A stretch of 64,000 nucleotides of DNA from Montifringilla adamsi (taxonomy: Eukaryota > Chordata > Aves > Passeriformes > Passeridae), in assembly GCA_017590115.1 (NCBI GenBank), contig JAGGNK010006002.1:644329-708328 (forward strand), given 5' to 3'. The first letter of the stretch is position 1. Each line of letters begins with the position of its first letter. Below the pieces are notes generated by a model. It worked only from the letters and a program-made list of their open reading frames with translations. It did not search any database and had not been told where the DNA came from. Position numbers and translations under genes: made by a program. Below are positions 47,031 to 59,309 of the stretch, piece by piece.

Positions 47031-47322
47031 TCACAGAATCACAGAATCATTAGGGCTGAAAGGGACCTTCCACACCAGCCTCTTGCCCAGGCAGGGTCAT
47101 CTGGAGCAGGTGACACAGGAACTTGTCCAGGGGGGTTCAGAATGTCTCCAGAGAGGGAGACTCCACACCCCCTCCCTAGGCAGCTGTTCCAGGGCTCTGC
47201 CAGCCACCATGGAAAGAAGTTCTTCCTCATGTTGAGGTGGAACTTGTGTTTTAGTTTATGGCCATTGCTCCTTTTCCTGGTGCTGGGCACCACCAAAAAG
47301 AGTCTGGAACCATCCTCTGGAC
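47031..47322 (-). mobile_element. CR1 LINE 3' fragment of another subfamily
   Basis: 'tcacagaatcacagaatcattagggctgaaagggacctt...ggagcaggtgacacaggaacttgtccagg...gttcttcctcatgttgaggtggaacttg' is a distinct CR1 subfamily in minus orientation, with an intact tail. Confidence 0.9.
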
Positions 47323-48605
47323 ATCACTCAGGAGCTTTTGAGCAGTGCCAGCCCTTTCTGGTCAAGGAAGGGAACTCTTCAGGAACCACAAACCATCTGC
47401 TGTCCTTAAAACTGGCATTTGCTCACTGGGAAGTGGATTGGCACCTGCCTGGGATCAGATCCCTGAGCACTGAACCTTTTGGTGTTGCCATGTGGGAGTA
47501 CCAGGAGTACCTGCCTCTGCCTGCCCTGGCTGGAATTGGAAACCAAGGAGGCTGGTGTAGTTTTTATCCCTATTCTTTTTCCCTGCACGTGGTGGGAAGC
47601 AGGACACCGTTCCCAAGGTATGGATTAGAACATGCCACACCTCCCTAGGGGACAGGGGGAGGCAGGCAGCAGCCTGGCTGTGGGGATGCAGGCAGAGAAG
47701 TGATGTTTATTCAGAGCAAGGAACCAAGCTCTGCGTGGGAAGGAAGCTGTGAAGTGTGATGCTTTGGGTGGATGAATCCTAGGCAGACTTTCTTAGAATA
47801 GACCAGTTGGAGGTGATGGGAAATTAAAACCATGGATATGGGTCTGCCCAACACTCCCAGCGGGGCTGCCAGGGCTGGGTGTGCATGATGCACACGAGTG
47901 GTGGGGCTGGGCCATTTAGCAGGGTCTCCTCTCCTGCTTGGTGCCTCAGTGGGGCCCTTCCCATCACTCCTTGCCCTGCAGACACTCATCCACACACAGC
48001 TACTCCCAGACCCTCTGGGAGCCAAAGGGTTGTCAGAGCTTCAGCAAACCAGCTGCTGAGAAGTTTCACACTCTGCTGATCTGCTCTGTGGCTGCTTCCA
48101 TGAGGGAAAATGGGAACTGTTGGCTTTGTGAACGTATGGCTGCTGGATGAAAGCCCACACTAACTCCCCAGTGGAAGCCACCCATTGAGCCATTCCTTTC
48201 ACTTTTCCAAGACTGTAGAACACCTTTGTTGCAGAAGAAGTAGGTTTGTGTCACTGCACCCCGGACTCCTGTAGATTTCCAAGCAACAGGAAAATCTGTT
48301 AGATAAATGACCAGACCTTTTTTTGCAGGGATTTTCTTCCTGGGAAACCCAGCACACTGAAGGAAGTGCCAGGTATGGGTACAGAAAAGTAGGACCTTTT
48401 ACCCTAGAAAGCAGACTGGAATCATCTTAAAGATGGTAAAAAAATTGATGATCTCACTGCAGGAACCTAACAGCATCATGCAGAGCTGGGGGTCTCTCAT
48501 CCACATAGCTTTTTCCAGTCCAGAACCAGCCTGCTTCCCTGTACAAAAAAAATCATCAACAGCAGGCCCTCCAGGATTTCTCTGGGTCTGGGGCTCACAG
48601 CTTGC
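47323..48605. other. Unique sequence, nothing recognised
   Basis: The plus frame 47142-47648 (168 codons) starts inside the CR1 and has no domain. No other signal. Confidence 0.45.
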
Positions 48606-48985
48606 AGGCTGAGAGAGCTGGGGTAATTCAGGCTGCTCTGGAGAGGCCTTAGAGCCCCTTCCAGTACCCAGAGGGGCTCCAGGAGTGTTGGAGAGGGACT
48701 TTGGACAAGGGTCTGGAGCTACAGAACAAAGGGAAATGGCCTTAAGCTGAAGGAGGGTAGGTTTAGATTGGCTATTTGGAAGCAATTCTTTACTATAAGA
48801 GAGCTGAAGCCCTGGCACAGATTGCCCAAAGAAGCTGCGGCTGCCCCTGAATCCCTGGAAGTGTCCAAGGCCGGGTTGGATGGGGCTTGGAGAAAATTGG
48901 GGTAGTGGAAGTTGTCTCTGACCATGGCTGGAGGTGAAATGGGATGATCTATAAGATCCCTTCCAACCCAAACCATTCTATGATA
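48606..48985 (+). mobile_element. CR1 LINE 3' end, nearly complete
   Basis: Runs from 'ggctgagagagctggggtaattcaggctgctctggagagg' through 'ggggctccaggagtgttggagagggac' to 'ccttccaacccaaaccattctatgat', with the correct plus-strand order and tail. Confidence 0.94.
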
Positions 48986-51059
48986 GTGTTTTCTCACAAA
49001 ATTTCATGTTACAGGCTCCTTTGGAAATCTGAAATAATTGTTCTGAGAAATTTCTTTAAAAGCTGACTTGCCCAAATGAACTAGCAACAGCTGGAATCTC
49101 AGAGTTCCGTCGTGCTCTTTGCTTCACAGACTGCAAGGACCAGTGTTTAATGCACAACATGATATTATCACTCATTTATCTTAATAAAGAAAATTATCAA
49201 AAAAACAGAGGAGAGGAAGGAAGGAGAGGGAGAGGGCTCATGACTGTTGGCAGCAAATTTTAATTTGAGCTTGGCAGATGAGAAGAGTTATTCAAGGAAA
49301 TCTTGTCAATGCCTGCCCTTCGCCAACCAAGGTGAGCAGACAGGCGTGGAAATTGCCTCTTCTTCCCCACGGCAGGGCTGAGCAGCACATAGAGATAAGA
49401 ACGGGCAGACAGGGTCCAGCTCAGGGGTTTGGGGCTCAGCACTGCCTGTGGCACTGCTGCTCACTGAAGTACACGAGTAACAGGGCAGAGATGGATGGCC
49501 CAGCTCTGCTTGTACAAGTTCCTTCAGCAGGAAAAGAAGATCAGGGATTGTTTTACAGCTGAAAAGTGCTGGTGAGGAGATCTTAGTGAGGGCCTCTCAC
49601 CCCACATGGCTTGGGTTCCACAAACAAGCAAGGGTATTGAAGGGTGCAAAAATACTGACATATATCCCTGTCACACCTGCTAATTCATCATCTCTTTTCA
49701 GTTCCATCTTTCTAGTTCTTCAAGAGTGAAGCACAAGTGGTATTTACCTCTTCTAGGCTGGGGCCCTTTATGTGTGGCAGTGTGGAGAAAGACAAAGATC
49801 TGGGTGCTGTCCCCAGGCTCTGTGACCTCTCACCCCTGCTCTCAAAGGACCCATCACCTGGGGGCCCATCCCAGTGATCCCTGATACTGCTCCATGCTCT
49901 GTGTCCAGAGGCTGAGCTCCAGGGCCCACTGAAGGCTGGGAGGCCTCCACAGCCACTGAACAGCTCAAGAGAGGGCTTTGGCTCCAGGCACAGCTCAGCC
50001 TCAGCTCCTGCTCCCTGGCATCTCTTGCGGATGCCGGGGCCTGGCTCTTACAGCACGGAGTCATTCCCCTGGGGCCAGGTGGGTACAGCACAGGAACAAG
50101 TTTCTTTTCTGCTGCCAGTGCTGGCTCTGTGGGTAAAAGAAGTACGGACGTGGGCTGGCATTGCTTTTATGCACTCCCACATATGTCTTCCTGCACAGCA
50201 GAATAATGCTGCAGAATAATGATCAGGCTCTTCTAGGGAGGTCTGAAATGCCTCCTGGGCTCTTCTGCCACGTGGAGGAAGCTGTGTGTCTGCCCAGCCC
50301 CTGTGTGTCCCACCTTGCCTTGTTCCTGAGCCCGTGCATGACTGTGGAGTGACCCAGGGAGGTGGTGAGGGCAGAGTGTGTTTAACCATGAGCACGCTGC
50401 CCACAGCTACAGGTCTCTGCTGTCCAGACGGGATGAGGGAGCTGAGCCTGCTTCCCAAAGCCTCAGAGCATCCCTATTCCCCCCACACACCACTCTGTGA
50501 CACAGAGTGCAAGCATCCTTCTGCTCCCTCCACAGAGTCACCCAAGACAGGCAGGGAAGGTCCCAGTCTGGCTCCTGGGGGGAACAGGGAGGATGTTGGA
50601 ACTGTAAGTAGAAAGTAATTTCCATTTCAATGCTCCTGCTTCAGGCTGGGCCTGGGTGTGTGGGTGCAGACCAGCCCCTCTCTGCCTCTCCATACTTTAT
50701 GCTACTTCTCCACCGAATTTTCCTGTCATTACATCTGTCCTGAGTCACCTCCCTATCTGCCCACCACTGTCTCTATTGCTTTATTCTGCTGAACTATCTC
50801 TAAATGGGGCTTGAGTTGTTCCTGCAGGATTTTAAGGAGGCAGCAAGCAGAGCCCAGCACACCAGTCCAGATCAGAGCTTCTCACCCTTCGCTTGTGGTG
50901 TCCTCAGGGCTGGGAACCTGGCAGCTGCTGTGCTGAGCCCTTTGGGGCTCCCCAAGCCCACGGGGGCTCCCAGCTCACAATGGAAATGAGACCAGTTGAT
51001 AACTCTGTCACCTCGTGTGACACCGATTTTTCACCAATTCAGAATTCAGTTTCTCTTAT
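48986..51059. other. Unique sequence, no gene recognised
   Basis: GC rises between 49.8 and 51.0 kb. A 136-codon minus frame at 50048-50458 and a 110-codon plus frame at 50286-50618 overlap and show no domain. No repeat signature. Confidence 0.45.
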
Positions 51060-51142
51060 CTTAGTGTCTTAGGTTAGAAATGCAAGATATGGCTGGGGGT
51101 GTGTATTCCATTGCCATCTGTTAGAAGAGGGCAGTTGTCTTC

Positions 51143-51806
51143 TGTTGGAACCCAGGACATCTCTCTGGATGCCCTGGATGGCTCAAAGCTCTGGCAGGGG
51201 CTCAGAGACCCTGATAGGAAGCCAAAGACACCTGGAAATTTGATCTCAACCCATGGAGCAAATTGCCAACTTTGTATGAAGAATTACAGGTCACAAAAGT
51301 TTAAGTAGCATAGCAGTAGCAATCACAGGGTGAAGGGAAAAATTTTGGAGCACTGTACAGGGGGGTTTTGGACTTTGTACAGTGGGGTTCGGGATTCTGT
51401 ACATGGGGGTCAGGGGCTCCAAGATGGAGGGATTTGGGTGTGCCCTGTCCTTCCTCTTTCTTCTCCCTGGCATCCGTGTTCAAGATGATGTTGGCATTCA
51501 CAGATTGGTTTAGAGTAGAAAGTCACTGTCTAACATAGGTGATAGGTATTGGAAAGTAACTGTAAACATGGTATACATAGTTTTTAGTATAAAAGATAGC
51601 ACCAGCCCGAGAGGCGGGGAGAGTGCACTCAGCTGTCCTGCTGAACAGACCTCGGCTGGGCAAAGAGAAAATATTATAGATAAGAATTAATAAACAAGAT
51701 TGAAGACCAAAAAACCTGAGAGTCCAGACTCGTCCTTCGAAAGTGCGGCCACCGAGAACCACTTTTCCTGTATCGGGGTAAAGACAAATAACAGCGAACC
51801 CCAATA
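51143..51806 (+). mobile_element. Inner LTR nested in the outer LTR
   Basis: Begins TGTTGG and ends CCAATA, an inverted end pair with one C-to-T change from CCAACA. Flanked by GTCTTC at 51137-51142 and 51807-51812. TATAAAAG at 51588-51595 and AATAAA at 51689-51694 are in plus-strand order. The six-base duplication suggests ERVK-type integration. Three exact-period 22-bp units lie in the U3 part (51354 onward). Confidence 0.82.
51352..51422 (+). repeat. U3 tandem repeat, three 22-bp units
   Basis: TGTACA recurs at 51354, 51376 and 51398 with period exactly 22, each followed by a G-run and T-rich stretch. It lies upstream of the TATA box, as U3 enhancer repeats do. Confidence 0.8.
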
Positions 51807-52281
51807 GTCTTCTGTTAATTAGGCCACCTGTTAAAACCAGGCAGGGCAGTTTTCTTTATCTCTCCCATAGCCAATCCTCCCTCCAGCAGATCTCTGCTGT
51901 TCATGGCCACTGGGTGTCCCTGCATGGCTGATCAAATTCCAGCATCCCATTGGGAGATGCTCCGCCCAGGCTGCAGGAGGGCTGAGCCCCCATGGGATGG
52001 GACTGTGCCACCACCCTGACCCACAGGGGGACAGGGCATGTTCTGACTCTGTCGGAGTTGTTTTGTACTACTGCATTTTTATTTTTATTTGGGTTTTTTT
52101 TGTTTTTTGGGGTTTTTTTTCCTAATAAAGAACTGTTATTCCTACTCCCATATCTTTGCCTGAGAGCCTTTTAATTTCAAAATTATAATAATTTGGAGGG
52201 AGGGGGGTTTACATTTTCCATTTCAAGGGAGGCTCCTGCCTTCCTTAGCAGACACCTGGCTTTTCAAACCAAGACACTTAG

Positions 52282-52994
52282 GAAAAGTGCCTCCAGTGAC
52301 CCAGTGATCCCTGCTGCTCAATGCCATGTCCTTGAATTCAGGGATCTGAATTCAGAGACCCTTGAACTCAGGGAGGCTCCATTCATCACAGGCAGGGATA
52401 GACAGGAGAGCCTCCGAGACCATGTATCTGTCCAGCCCTTCCTGTCTGTCTACCTGCTGCTAAGGCAGAGGACTGTGAGCTCTCCTACTGGAAAAACAGA
52501 GGGAGAAGGGGGAGAATTGCCAAATGCAACATGGCAGAACAGGAGGCAGATAGAGGCCGTGCCAACAGCAATGTCCGTCACTCCTTCTGCACCAGGCAGG
52601 CTGAGAAAGGAACTGGATCCTGGCAGCTGAGATGGCGGCAGAAGTGTCTCCTCCTGCCAAGGAACAGAGCCCAAGCACGGGGCAGCAGCCACCCACATGG
52701 GCTGATGGGTTCCTGCCTGTGTCCCTGTGCAGGCTATTTCTGCTTCCTCCAAGGTACAGCCCAAGGGACAGCAGTTCACAGCGCCCAGCTTCCCTGTGCT
52801 CCCTTATCTTGCTGAGTGTCCTCTTCCTGCTGAATTTTCACTGCATGTCAGGGATCCAGGGCTCCATCACTCACTAGTCCAGCCCTCCATAACACTGCCA
52901 TGATGTTTGTGCCCCAGGAGGGGAGGAGAGAGGTCTCTTGCCCAAAGATCCTGAGTGCAAAGGGGGAGGAGAGGCTGCAGCACATCAAGGAGTT
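52282..52994. other. Unique sequence, nothing recognised
   Basis: Open frames of 145 codons (plus) and 109 codons (minus) overlap here and lack domains. Confidence 0.4.
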
Positions 52995-53120
52995 TCATGG
53001 AATCATGGGATGGTTTGCATAGGAAAGGACCTGAAAAACCATCCAGTTCCAGCCCCTGCCATGGGTAGGGTCACCTTCCACTAGACCAGGTTGCTTTAGG
53101 CCCTGTCCAACCTAGCCTTG
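52995..53120 (-). mobile_element. CR1 LINE 3' fragment
   Basis: 'catggaatcatgggatggtttgcataggaaaggacc...ccatccagttccagcccctgcc...cactagaccaggttgc' is a minus-strand CR1 3' end. Confidence 0.9.
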
Positions 53121-53850
53121 TTTCAGAAAGACTTTTATCAAAACTCTGACTTGCTCAGGGTCCTCTCTACATGCAGCTGGCATTGAGCCCACAGAAGAGG
53201 CAGGACTGGTCACCAGCTGACAGAAGAATCCCCAGACCAAGCTTTCCTGGCTTATCTGGCTCTTTGGGGCAAAAAGCCCAGCTTGGGCCAGCACCACTGC
53301 AGGAGGTTTGGAACAGGGCTCACAATCAGGGAGCTCTGCAAGAGCAAACATTCCACTCAAGCAGGTGCCCACTTCTGAGCCCCCTTTGGCATAAATTTCT
53401 GTAGGAGAAGGCTTTGATGAAGGTCAAAAAGTATCAGAAAGCTGGAGGAGAAATGTGTGTGAGGTGGCCAACACCTTGCTCCACCTTCTGCTGTCTCCTC
53501 AGCTCTGGCGTGTGCTGGCAGCACAACCCATCTCCAAACACCGCCTCCAGTGCAGGAGACAGCAGAGGAGGAAACATGGAGGTGACATAAAAAACAGCAT
53601 TTGCTTTCTTGGCCATCTGTCACAGTGTTGCAGCCGCCTTCCCAAATGCATCCCAGCTCAGCACCAGCTGGGAAAAACACGGAGGTATTTTGGTTCAGCA
53701 GCATCCAGCAGGAGCAGATCCCACAGAGCACAGGGTTGTTCAGTGTTGCACTGGGATCACTGGCTTCATCAATGGGACACAGGATGCAGGTGCCCCATGC
53801 ACCCCAAGCCACCCTGGGGTTCAGTCACTGCTGCAGTAGCCACCAGCAGG
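53121..53850. other. Unique sequence, nothing recognised
   Basis: A 151-codon minus frame at 53357-53812 overlaps a plus frame and shows no domain. No repeat recognised. Confidence 0.4.
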
Positions 53851-53909
53851 AGTTTGACTCCATGATCTTTGGGGGTCTCTTCCAACTCAGCTAATTCTGT
53901 GATTCTGAG
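53851..53909 (+). mobile_element. CR1 LINE 3' tip
   Basis: 'gtttgactccatgatctttgggggtctcttccaactcagctaattctgtgattctgag' is a plus-strand CR1 tail. Confidence 0.85.
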
Positions 53910-54300
53910 ATCTTTACTGTTCCATGTCCAGCACCTGCAGCTGCAGGGCTCCTCCTCTGCCTCACCGACCATCGTGGTGAAAATGTGTGAAATGTGGTGA
54001 AACCAATGGAAAGTTGGTTTGTTTGAAGGTTTGACCATGGTCTGGGTGCTGTGGGCAGGGACATACTGGGCGCTGCCAGAGGAGGATCCCATGTTCTCAC
54101 TTGTCTCCCCTGTGATGGAACTGGCAACAAGTGGATGCTCTCTGTGAGTCAGGACAGGGAGCAGATCCAGACAGCTGGGGACAAAATCCCCCTCACTATC
54201 CAGCCAGATCAGCTCCCTTATCTGCCTCACTGATGGACACAGGAGAGGGGATGGTAGAAGGAAACCCACTACCCTCTACCCACCAGTGTGGGATCATGCT
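53910..54300. other. Unique sequence, nothing recognised
   Basis: Short interval between two CR1 copies, with a small 'gtgaaa(t/a)(g)tg' direct repetition near 53975. Confidence 0.4.
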
Positions 54301-54831
54301 TCACAGAATCATTCAGGTTGGAAAGATCCTCTAAAACCAGTGAGTCCCACCATTAACCCAGCACTGCCAGATCCACCCCTAAACTGTATTCCCAAGTGCC
54401 ACATCCACATATTTTGTGAATGCTTCAAGGACAGGGATTCTACCACTGCCCTGGGCAGCCTGTGCCAGGGCTAGACAACCCTTTTGGTGAAGAAATTTTC
54501 CCTAATATCCAACCTAAAAGTCCCTGGCACCACTTGAAGTTGTTTCTACTTGTCCTGTTCTTTGTTCCCTGGGAGCACAGCCTGATCCCCACATGGCTAC
54601 ACCCTCTTGTCATGGAGTTGTGGAGAGCCAGAAGGACCCTCTGAGCCTCCTTTTCTCCAGGCTTTTCTCCTTTTCTCCTGTGGCTCCAGACCCTTCCCCA
54701 GCTCAGTTCCCTTCCCCAGACACACTCCAGCCCCTCAATGTCTGTATTGTCACAAGGTGCCCAGAACTGACTGCAGCATTCAGGTTGCCTCAGCAATGCC
54801 CAGTTCAGAAGGATCACTCCAGGGGATCACT
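54301..54831 (-). mobile_element. CR1 LINE 3' fragment, about 530 bp
   Basis: Begins 'tcacagaatcattcaggttggaaagatcctctaaaaccagtgagtccc' and ends near 'gtgcccagaactgactgcagcattcagg...ccaggggatcac'. It has the regular order of a long CR1 3' region with an intact tail. Confidence 0.94.
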
Positions 54832-56023
54832 GTGATTCCAGCTGGCTGAGCCCACAGTCAGTGCAGGCAATGATGCAGCTGAGTGGGTCTTTGCCCCGGG
54901 GACTGTGGCACACTCAGAGCCTGGCAGGTTCTGCAGACACAGCTTGAGGTGCTGAGAGCCACTTTCACCCCAGCACAGCACAAAGAGCTCCCTGTGTGAG
55001 CCCTGCACCTCTGCCAGAGCTCCCTGGCCTTTGGGAGATGTTTCCCTCCTGCCCTGCTCTGGGCACTCTTTCCACACCGCCTTCACATTTTCCTGGTCAC
55101 AAGGCAGCATCCCTGGAGCAGACACAGCAAGGGCTGGCAGAGTTTTGACACATTTCAGGAGGAGCATTAATAGTAGAGAACGGGAGGCTGTTCTGTTGGA
55201 GGCCTTTGGCACATTCCATAGTCATTTCCCAGGCAATTCATTACCCAGCTGAAATTATTCCTCAGGGAATGAGACAGGTAATTTTTTTCTGTTGAGTTTG
55301 GAAAAACTTGCAGGAGACCCACACAAAACAATCTATGACAAAAAAGGCTTAGAATTAGTTCCTCTGGGATATTTTTAAGTGGAATCATCTCCTTGAAGTT
55401 GTCTGGATTCACAGGAAGATTGTCCCAGGGACAAAGGGAGCAAATTTGAAGGAAAATGGGAAAAAAACATGAGGTTGGGGGAAGAAGAGCATTTTGACAT
55501 AAACAAAGTGACAAGGGCCAATTCTGTAATAGAAGTTATTTCCTTGTCACAGTGCAATGAATGGGGACTAAAAGAAGGGAGAGAAAGCCTGAGAAATGGC
55601 AACACCATGAGGCAGCTGAACTGTGGCAAAGCAAGCCAAGTTTTATCACGAGAATTTAATGTTTTGTCTCTTTCTGTTTATTTCCCAAGCTCCAAAATAA
55701 TCCATCAGCAGGAAACCAATGCCACATCCTCCCACCATCTCTGCATTGTCATCCAAATTCAAAGTGGGAGTGAGATTTCCCAGATCCAGTGATCTCAGCA
55801 GTGAGCTGAGCTACACTGAAGACAGCTTTGAGTAAGGAAGCAACAGGTCTCATGGAAGGTGCTTTGGGCAAGGCATTTTTGACTTGAGTTGTGCCATGCT
55901 GCCTGTGCTTCCCAAAAGTACCTCATCGCACCCAGAAAAGAAGAGTGAGGGAGAAGCTGCCAGAATTCAAAGGGCTTCTGCACAAGGACTGTTTGATGGT
56001 TTGGGCAAAGGAGACCAGAATTA
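54832..56023. other. Unique sequence, nothing recognised
   Basis: No exon, RNA gene or repeat recognised. Confidence 0.4.
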
Positions 56024-56090
56024 CAAAATCACAAAATCACAGACTGTGCAAGGTTGGAAGGGACCACAGGGGGTTCATCTGCTCCAGGAT
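56024..56090 (-). mobile_element. CR1 LINE 3' tip
   Basis: 'caaaatcacaaaatcacagactgtgcaaggttggaagggaccacagg' is a minus-strand CR1 tail. Confidence 0.8.
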
Positions 56091-57193
56091 GTGTAATATG
56101 TTTGCACACCCCTACACTGGGAGGAGAGGTGTGAGGAATGCAAGACAAGATGAGAGACAGGATGAGAGTTTGAAATAAGCCCAGAAAAAACAGAGAAATA
56201 GCCCAGAAATGTGCCTGAATTAGCCCTGGAATGGGGTTCACTAGGAGCAAAGGCAGAGCTCTGCAAACCTGCCATGGTTATCAGTTCCATGAATTGTGGG
56301 TGAAGAACAGCAAGCCAGGCACAGGAATGGTCCTGGGGTTTTAGTGGATCCAATCTCAAGGAGAACTCTTCTAAAGCTATTTCTTGGGGAGCTTGAGAAA
56401 TACCTTTTACAAAGTTATAGCCTTTCCCTCCTCTTCCCTACAGCAGGTAGGAAGACTGAGACATTTAAATTAACTGTGCACATGGTAAATTCCTAAGCAG
56501 CCAGAGGTTCCTGTTTCTTGTGCCAGAAGTGATGCCTGGGGGCTGCTTGGTGAACCAGGGAATAACCTGAGCAACGTGGAAATTATGTTTAGTGTTAGTT
56601 TACTATGTTGGAGTTTTTCAGGTTCCCTAATCTGGGTCACAGCATTGCTCCCCTTTGTGTGGGATTGCCAGGTTGGCAGCAAGGATGCAGGAAACTGGGG
56701 ATGCTCTAAGCTGTTCTTGCCATGAGCTTTAGCAGATAAAAGCCCAGTCCTTAACCATCCCCTTCTCCAGAAATGTCCATAACTGTGGGGTTCAGCTGGG
56801 CATTTCCCTCACAGTGTGGAGGGCAGTGCTGATACTGAGCTTTGGCAGCACTGCTCTTCTATTCTTTCATCTCACAAGGCCTTCACATGAGGAGGGAGCT
56901 ATAAAAAGGGCCTTTGGCCCACTGCATCCAGTGGGCAGATGGGTTTCTTTGTGTCTTGATGCCAAGTGTTTTTCGCCTTCTGTCTGTTAAAGGGTAACCC
57001 AGTAAATACCTGGCAGAAAATAACTGGAGCCATTAGTCACCCCAAAATCCTGAAATAAGGCACCTGCAGGCAGAGCCTGAGCCTTTTACAGCCACTGTAC
57101 CTGTGAAAATTCCTATGCACATGAGATTCTTACTAACTTCTCCATCCCATCAGCCTTTGCTGAGCCAAGGAGAAGGAGCCTGGGTTTCAGAAA
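56091..57193. other. Unique sequence, nothing recognised
   Basis: A short GAGACAAGATGA-type repeat occurs near 56145. No gene recognised. Confidence 0.4.
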
Positions 57194-58151
57194 TCACAGA
57201 ATCATCCAGGTTGGAAGAGACCTCCAAAGTCATTGAGTCCAACCTGTAACCAATCCCCACCTTGTTACCCAGACCAGAGCCCTGAGTGTCACGTCCAGGC
57301 CTTCCTGGGACACCTCCAGGGATGGGAACTCTACCACCTCCCTGGGCAGCCCCTTCCAAGGCCTGACCACCTTTTCCATGAAGGAATTCTCCCTAATGTC
57401 CTACTTAAACCTCCCTTGGAGGCCACTTCCTCTTGTTCTGTTGCTCCCTGGGAGCAGAGCCTGACCCCCACCTGGTAGTACCCTCCTATCATGGATTTGT
57501 TGATTAGACAAATTGTAGGTTAGACAAAATTCTGGCAGAGCCAGAAGGTTCCCCCTGAGCCTCCTTTTCTCCAGGCTGAGCCCCACTCCCTAGCCCCCTC
57601 CCCACCCTCCCCCCAGCTCCCCCAGCTGCTCCTGGGGCTCCAGCCCCTTCCAAGGTCTGTTCCCTTCCCAGCCCCTCAATGTCTCTCTCACCATGAGGGG
57701 CCCAGAACTGAACACAGAACTTGAGCCATGAAGGAATTCTCCCTAATGTCCTACTTAAACCTCCCTTGGAGGCCACTTCCTCTTGTTCTGTTGCTCCCTG
57801 GGAGCAGAGCCTGACCCCCACCTGGTAGTACCCTCCTATCATGGATTTGTTGATTAGACAAATTGTTGATTAGAAAAAATTCTGGCAGAGCCAGAAGGAT
57901 CCCCCTGAGCCTCCTTTTCTCCAGGCTGAGCCCCACTCCCTAGCCCCCTCCCCACCCTCCCCCCAGCTCCCTCAGCTGCTCCTGGGGCTCCAGCCCCTTC
58001 CAAGGTCTGTTCCCTTCCCAGCCCCTCAATGTCTCTCTCACCATGAGGGGCCCAGAACTGAACACAGAACTTGAGGTGTGACCTCAGCAGTGCCCAGCAC
58101 AGGGGAACACTCAGCAGGACCCTGGTCCTGCTGCCACACTATTTTTGATAC
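57194..58151 (-). mobile_element. CR1 LINE with internal tandem duplication
   Basis: Starts 'tcacagaatcatccaggttggaagagacctcc' and ends after 'gtgtgacctcagcagtgcccagcacaggggaacac...ctgctgccacactatttttgatac', the normal order of a long CR1 3' region. The middle is present twice (57376-57725 and 57726-58075). Confidence 0.95.
57376..58075 (-). repeat. Tandem duplication, 2 x 350 bp, within CR1
   Basis: Copy 1 is 57376-57725 and copy 2 is 57726-58075. I count five substitutions and no length change in 350 bp. Both start 'ccatgaaggaattctcc' and end 'cacagaacttgag'. Confidence 0.96.
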
Positions 58152-59067
58152 AAACAATTTTTGTTGTGGGTCATCCAGCCATGCTGCAGAATTCAGCTCC
58201 AGAGCAAAGTACTCTGAAATCAGCACCTCAAACACAGGAGGATGAGTGGGCAGAGCCACCTCTACCTCTGTGAATTGTGGTCAGTGGAGGGGAGTGCTTT
58301 GAAATTGCTTTGCAACCCAAAGGAAAAATCAGATGTCAGTTCTTGACTTGAAAATAGAATTATGTAGGGCTCCCTGCCATGACAGAGCTGTCTTCTTTCT
58401 TTTTCCTTCCCAGTCATGTGGGAAGCACATAAAACTAGAAACTGTTTTAACCCCAAATCAAAAGAAATATCCCTAGTGATGCAGCCCAGGCAGAAGGAGG
58501 TGTGGAAAAAAGCCATGACCTACAGGAATGTAAATGTAATCAGTGCTCCCCTTCTGCATCTTTGCCCAGCCCAGGGATCATCACATTTCTGTACAGATTT
58601 TTCATCTCCTCGTTCCTTGTTTCCCCAGGAACTTTATAAACTAAGTAATGAAATGCAGCCACCTGGCACACAGCACTCTGCCAAGAGAGAAGGGAGAAGG
58701 GAAATTTGAGCCAAGGATGCAGAGCAAGTCCAGCATTTTTCTAGGCATGATCTTGCAAGCGCTGCAATGAAAAGAACATCATGATGTTTTTCCTGCCTTT
58801 GCAGCCTCCCTGAGCCATTCCTGGCCACTGGGAATTGTCATCTGTACCAGAGACCAAGGCTTTGCTCCATGAAACTGATGTGGAGTCTCAAAGGGACTTG
58901 CTAGAAAAATTGTGTGCACCTGGGCAAAGCAACCTATTTCCTGAAGCTCCTCAGCCAGAAAGTGCTTCCCTTTGTCTAATCAACATTTGTTGTGGAGACG
59001 TTCAGTTTCATTCGTGTGAAAGGGAGCTCCAGCAGAGCCAGAAGGCTCAGGTTATGGCAGGGAGATC
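58152..59067. other. Unique sequence, nothing recognised
   Basis: No exon or repeat recognised. Confidence 0.4.
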
Positions 59068-59309
59068 AAGGAAAATTAGGGAAAATATTGGAAACTAGGG
59101 AAAATTTCTCCATGGAAACAGTTGCCAAGCACTGGAACAGGTTACCCAAGGCAGTGGTGGAGTCACTCTGCCTGAAGGTGTCCAGAAAACATGTGGATGA
59201 GGTACTTGAGGACATGGTTTATTGATGAACATAATGGTGGTGCTGGTAGATGGTTGGACTTGGTGATCTTGGAGCTCTCTCCAGCCTGAACAATTCTGTG
59301 ATTCTATAC
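59068..59309 (+). mobile_element. CR1 LINE 3' end with tail
   Basis: 'tttctccatggaaacagttgccaagcactggaacaggttacccaaggcagtggtggagtcactctgcc...ggttggacttggtgatcttgg...gaacaattctgtgattctata' is a plus-strand CR1 3' end. Confidence 0.92.

Larger units (their letters stand above)
51065..52276 (+). mobile_element. Outer LTR, interrupted by a second LTR
   Basis: Begins TGTCTTAGGTT and ends AAACCAAGACA, which are imperfect inverted repeats. Flanks share CTTAG at 51060-51064 and 52277-52281. The 3' part has AATAAA at 52124-52129 and is related to 14490-14640. Removing the inner LTR and one copy of its duplication leaves 542 bp. No retroviral genes remain. Confidence 0.8.
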
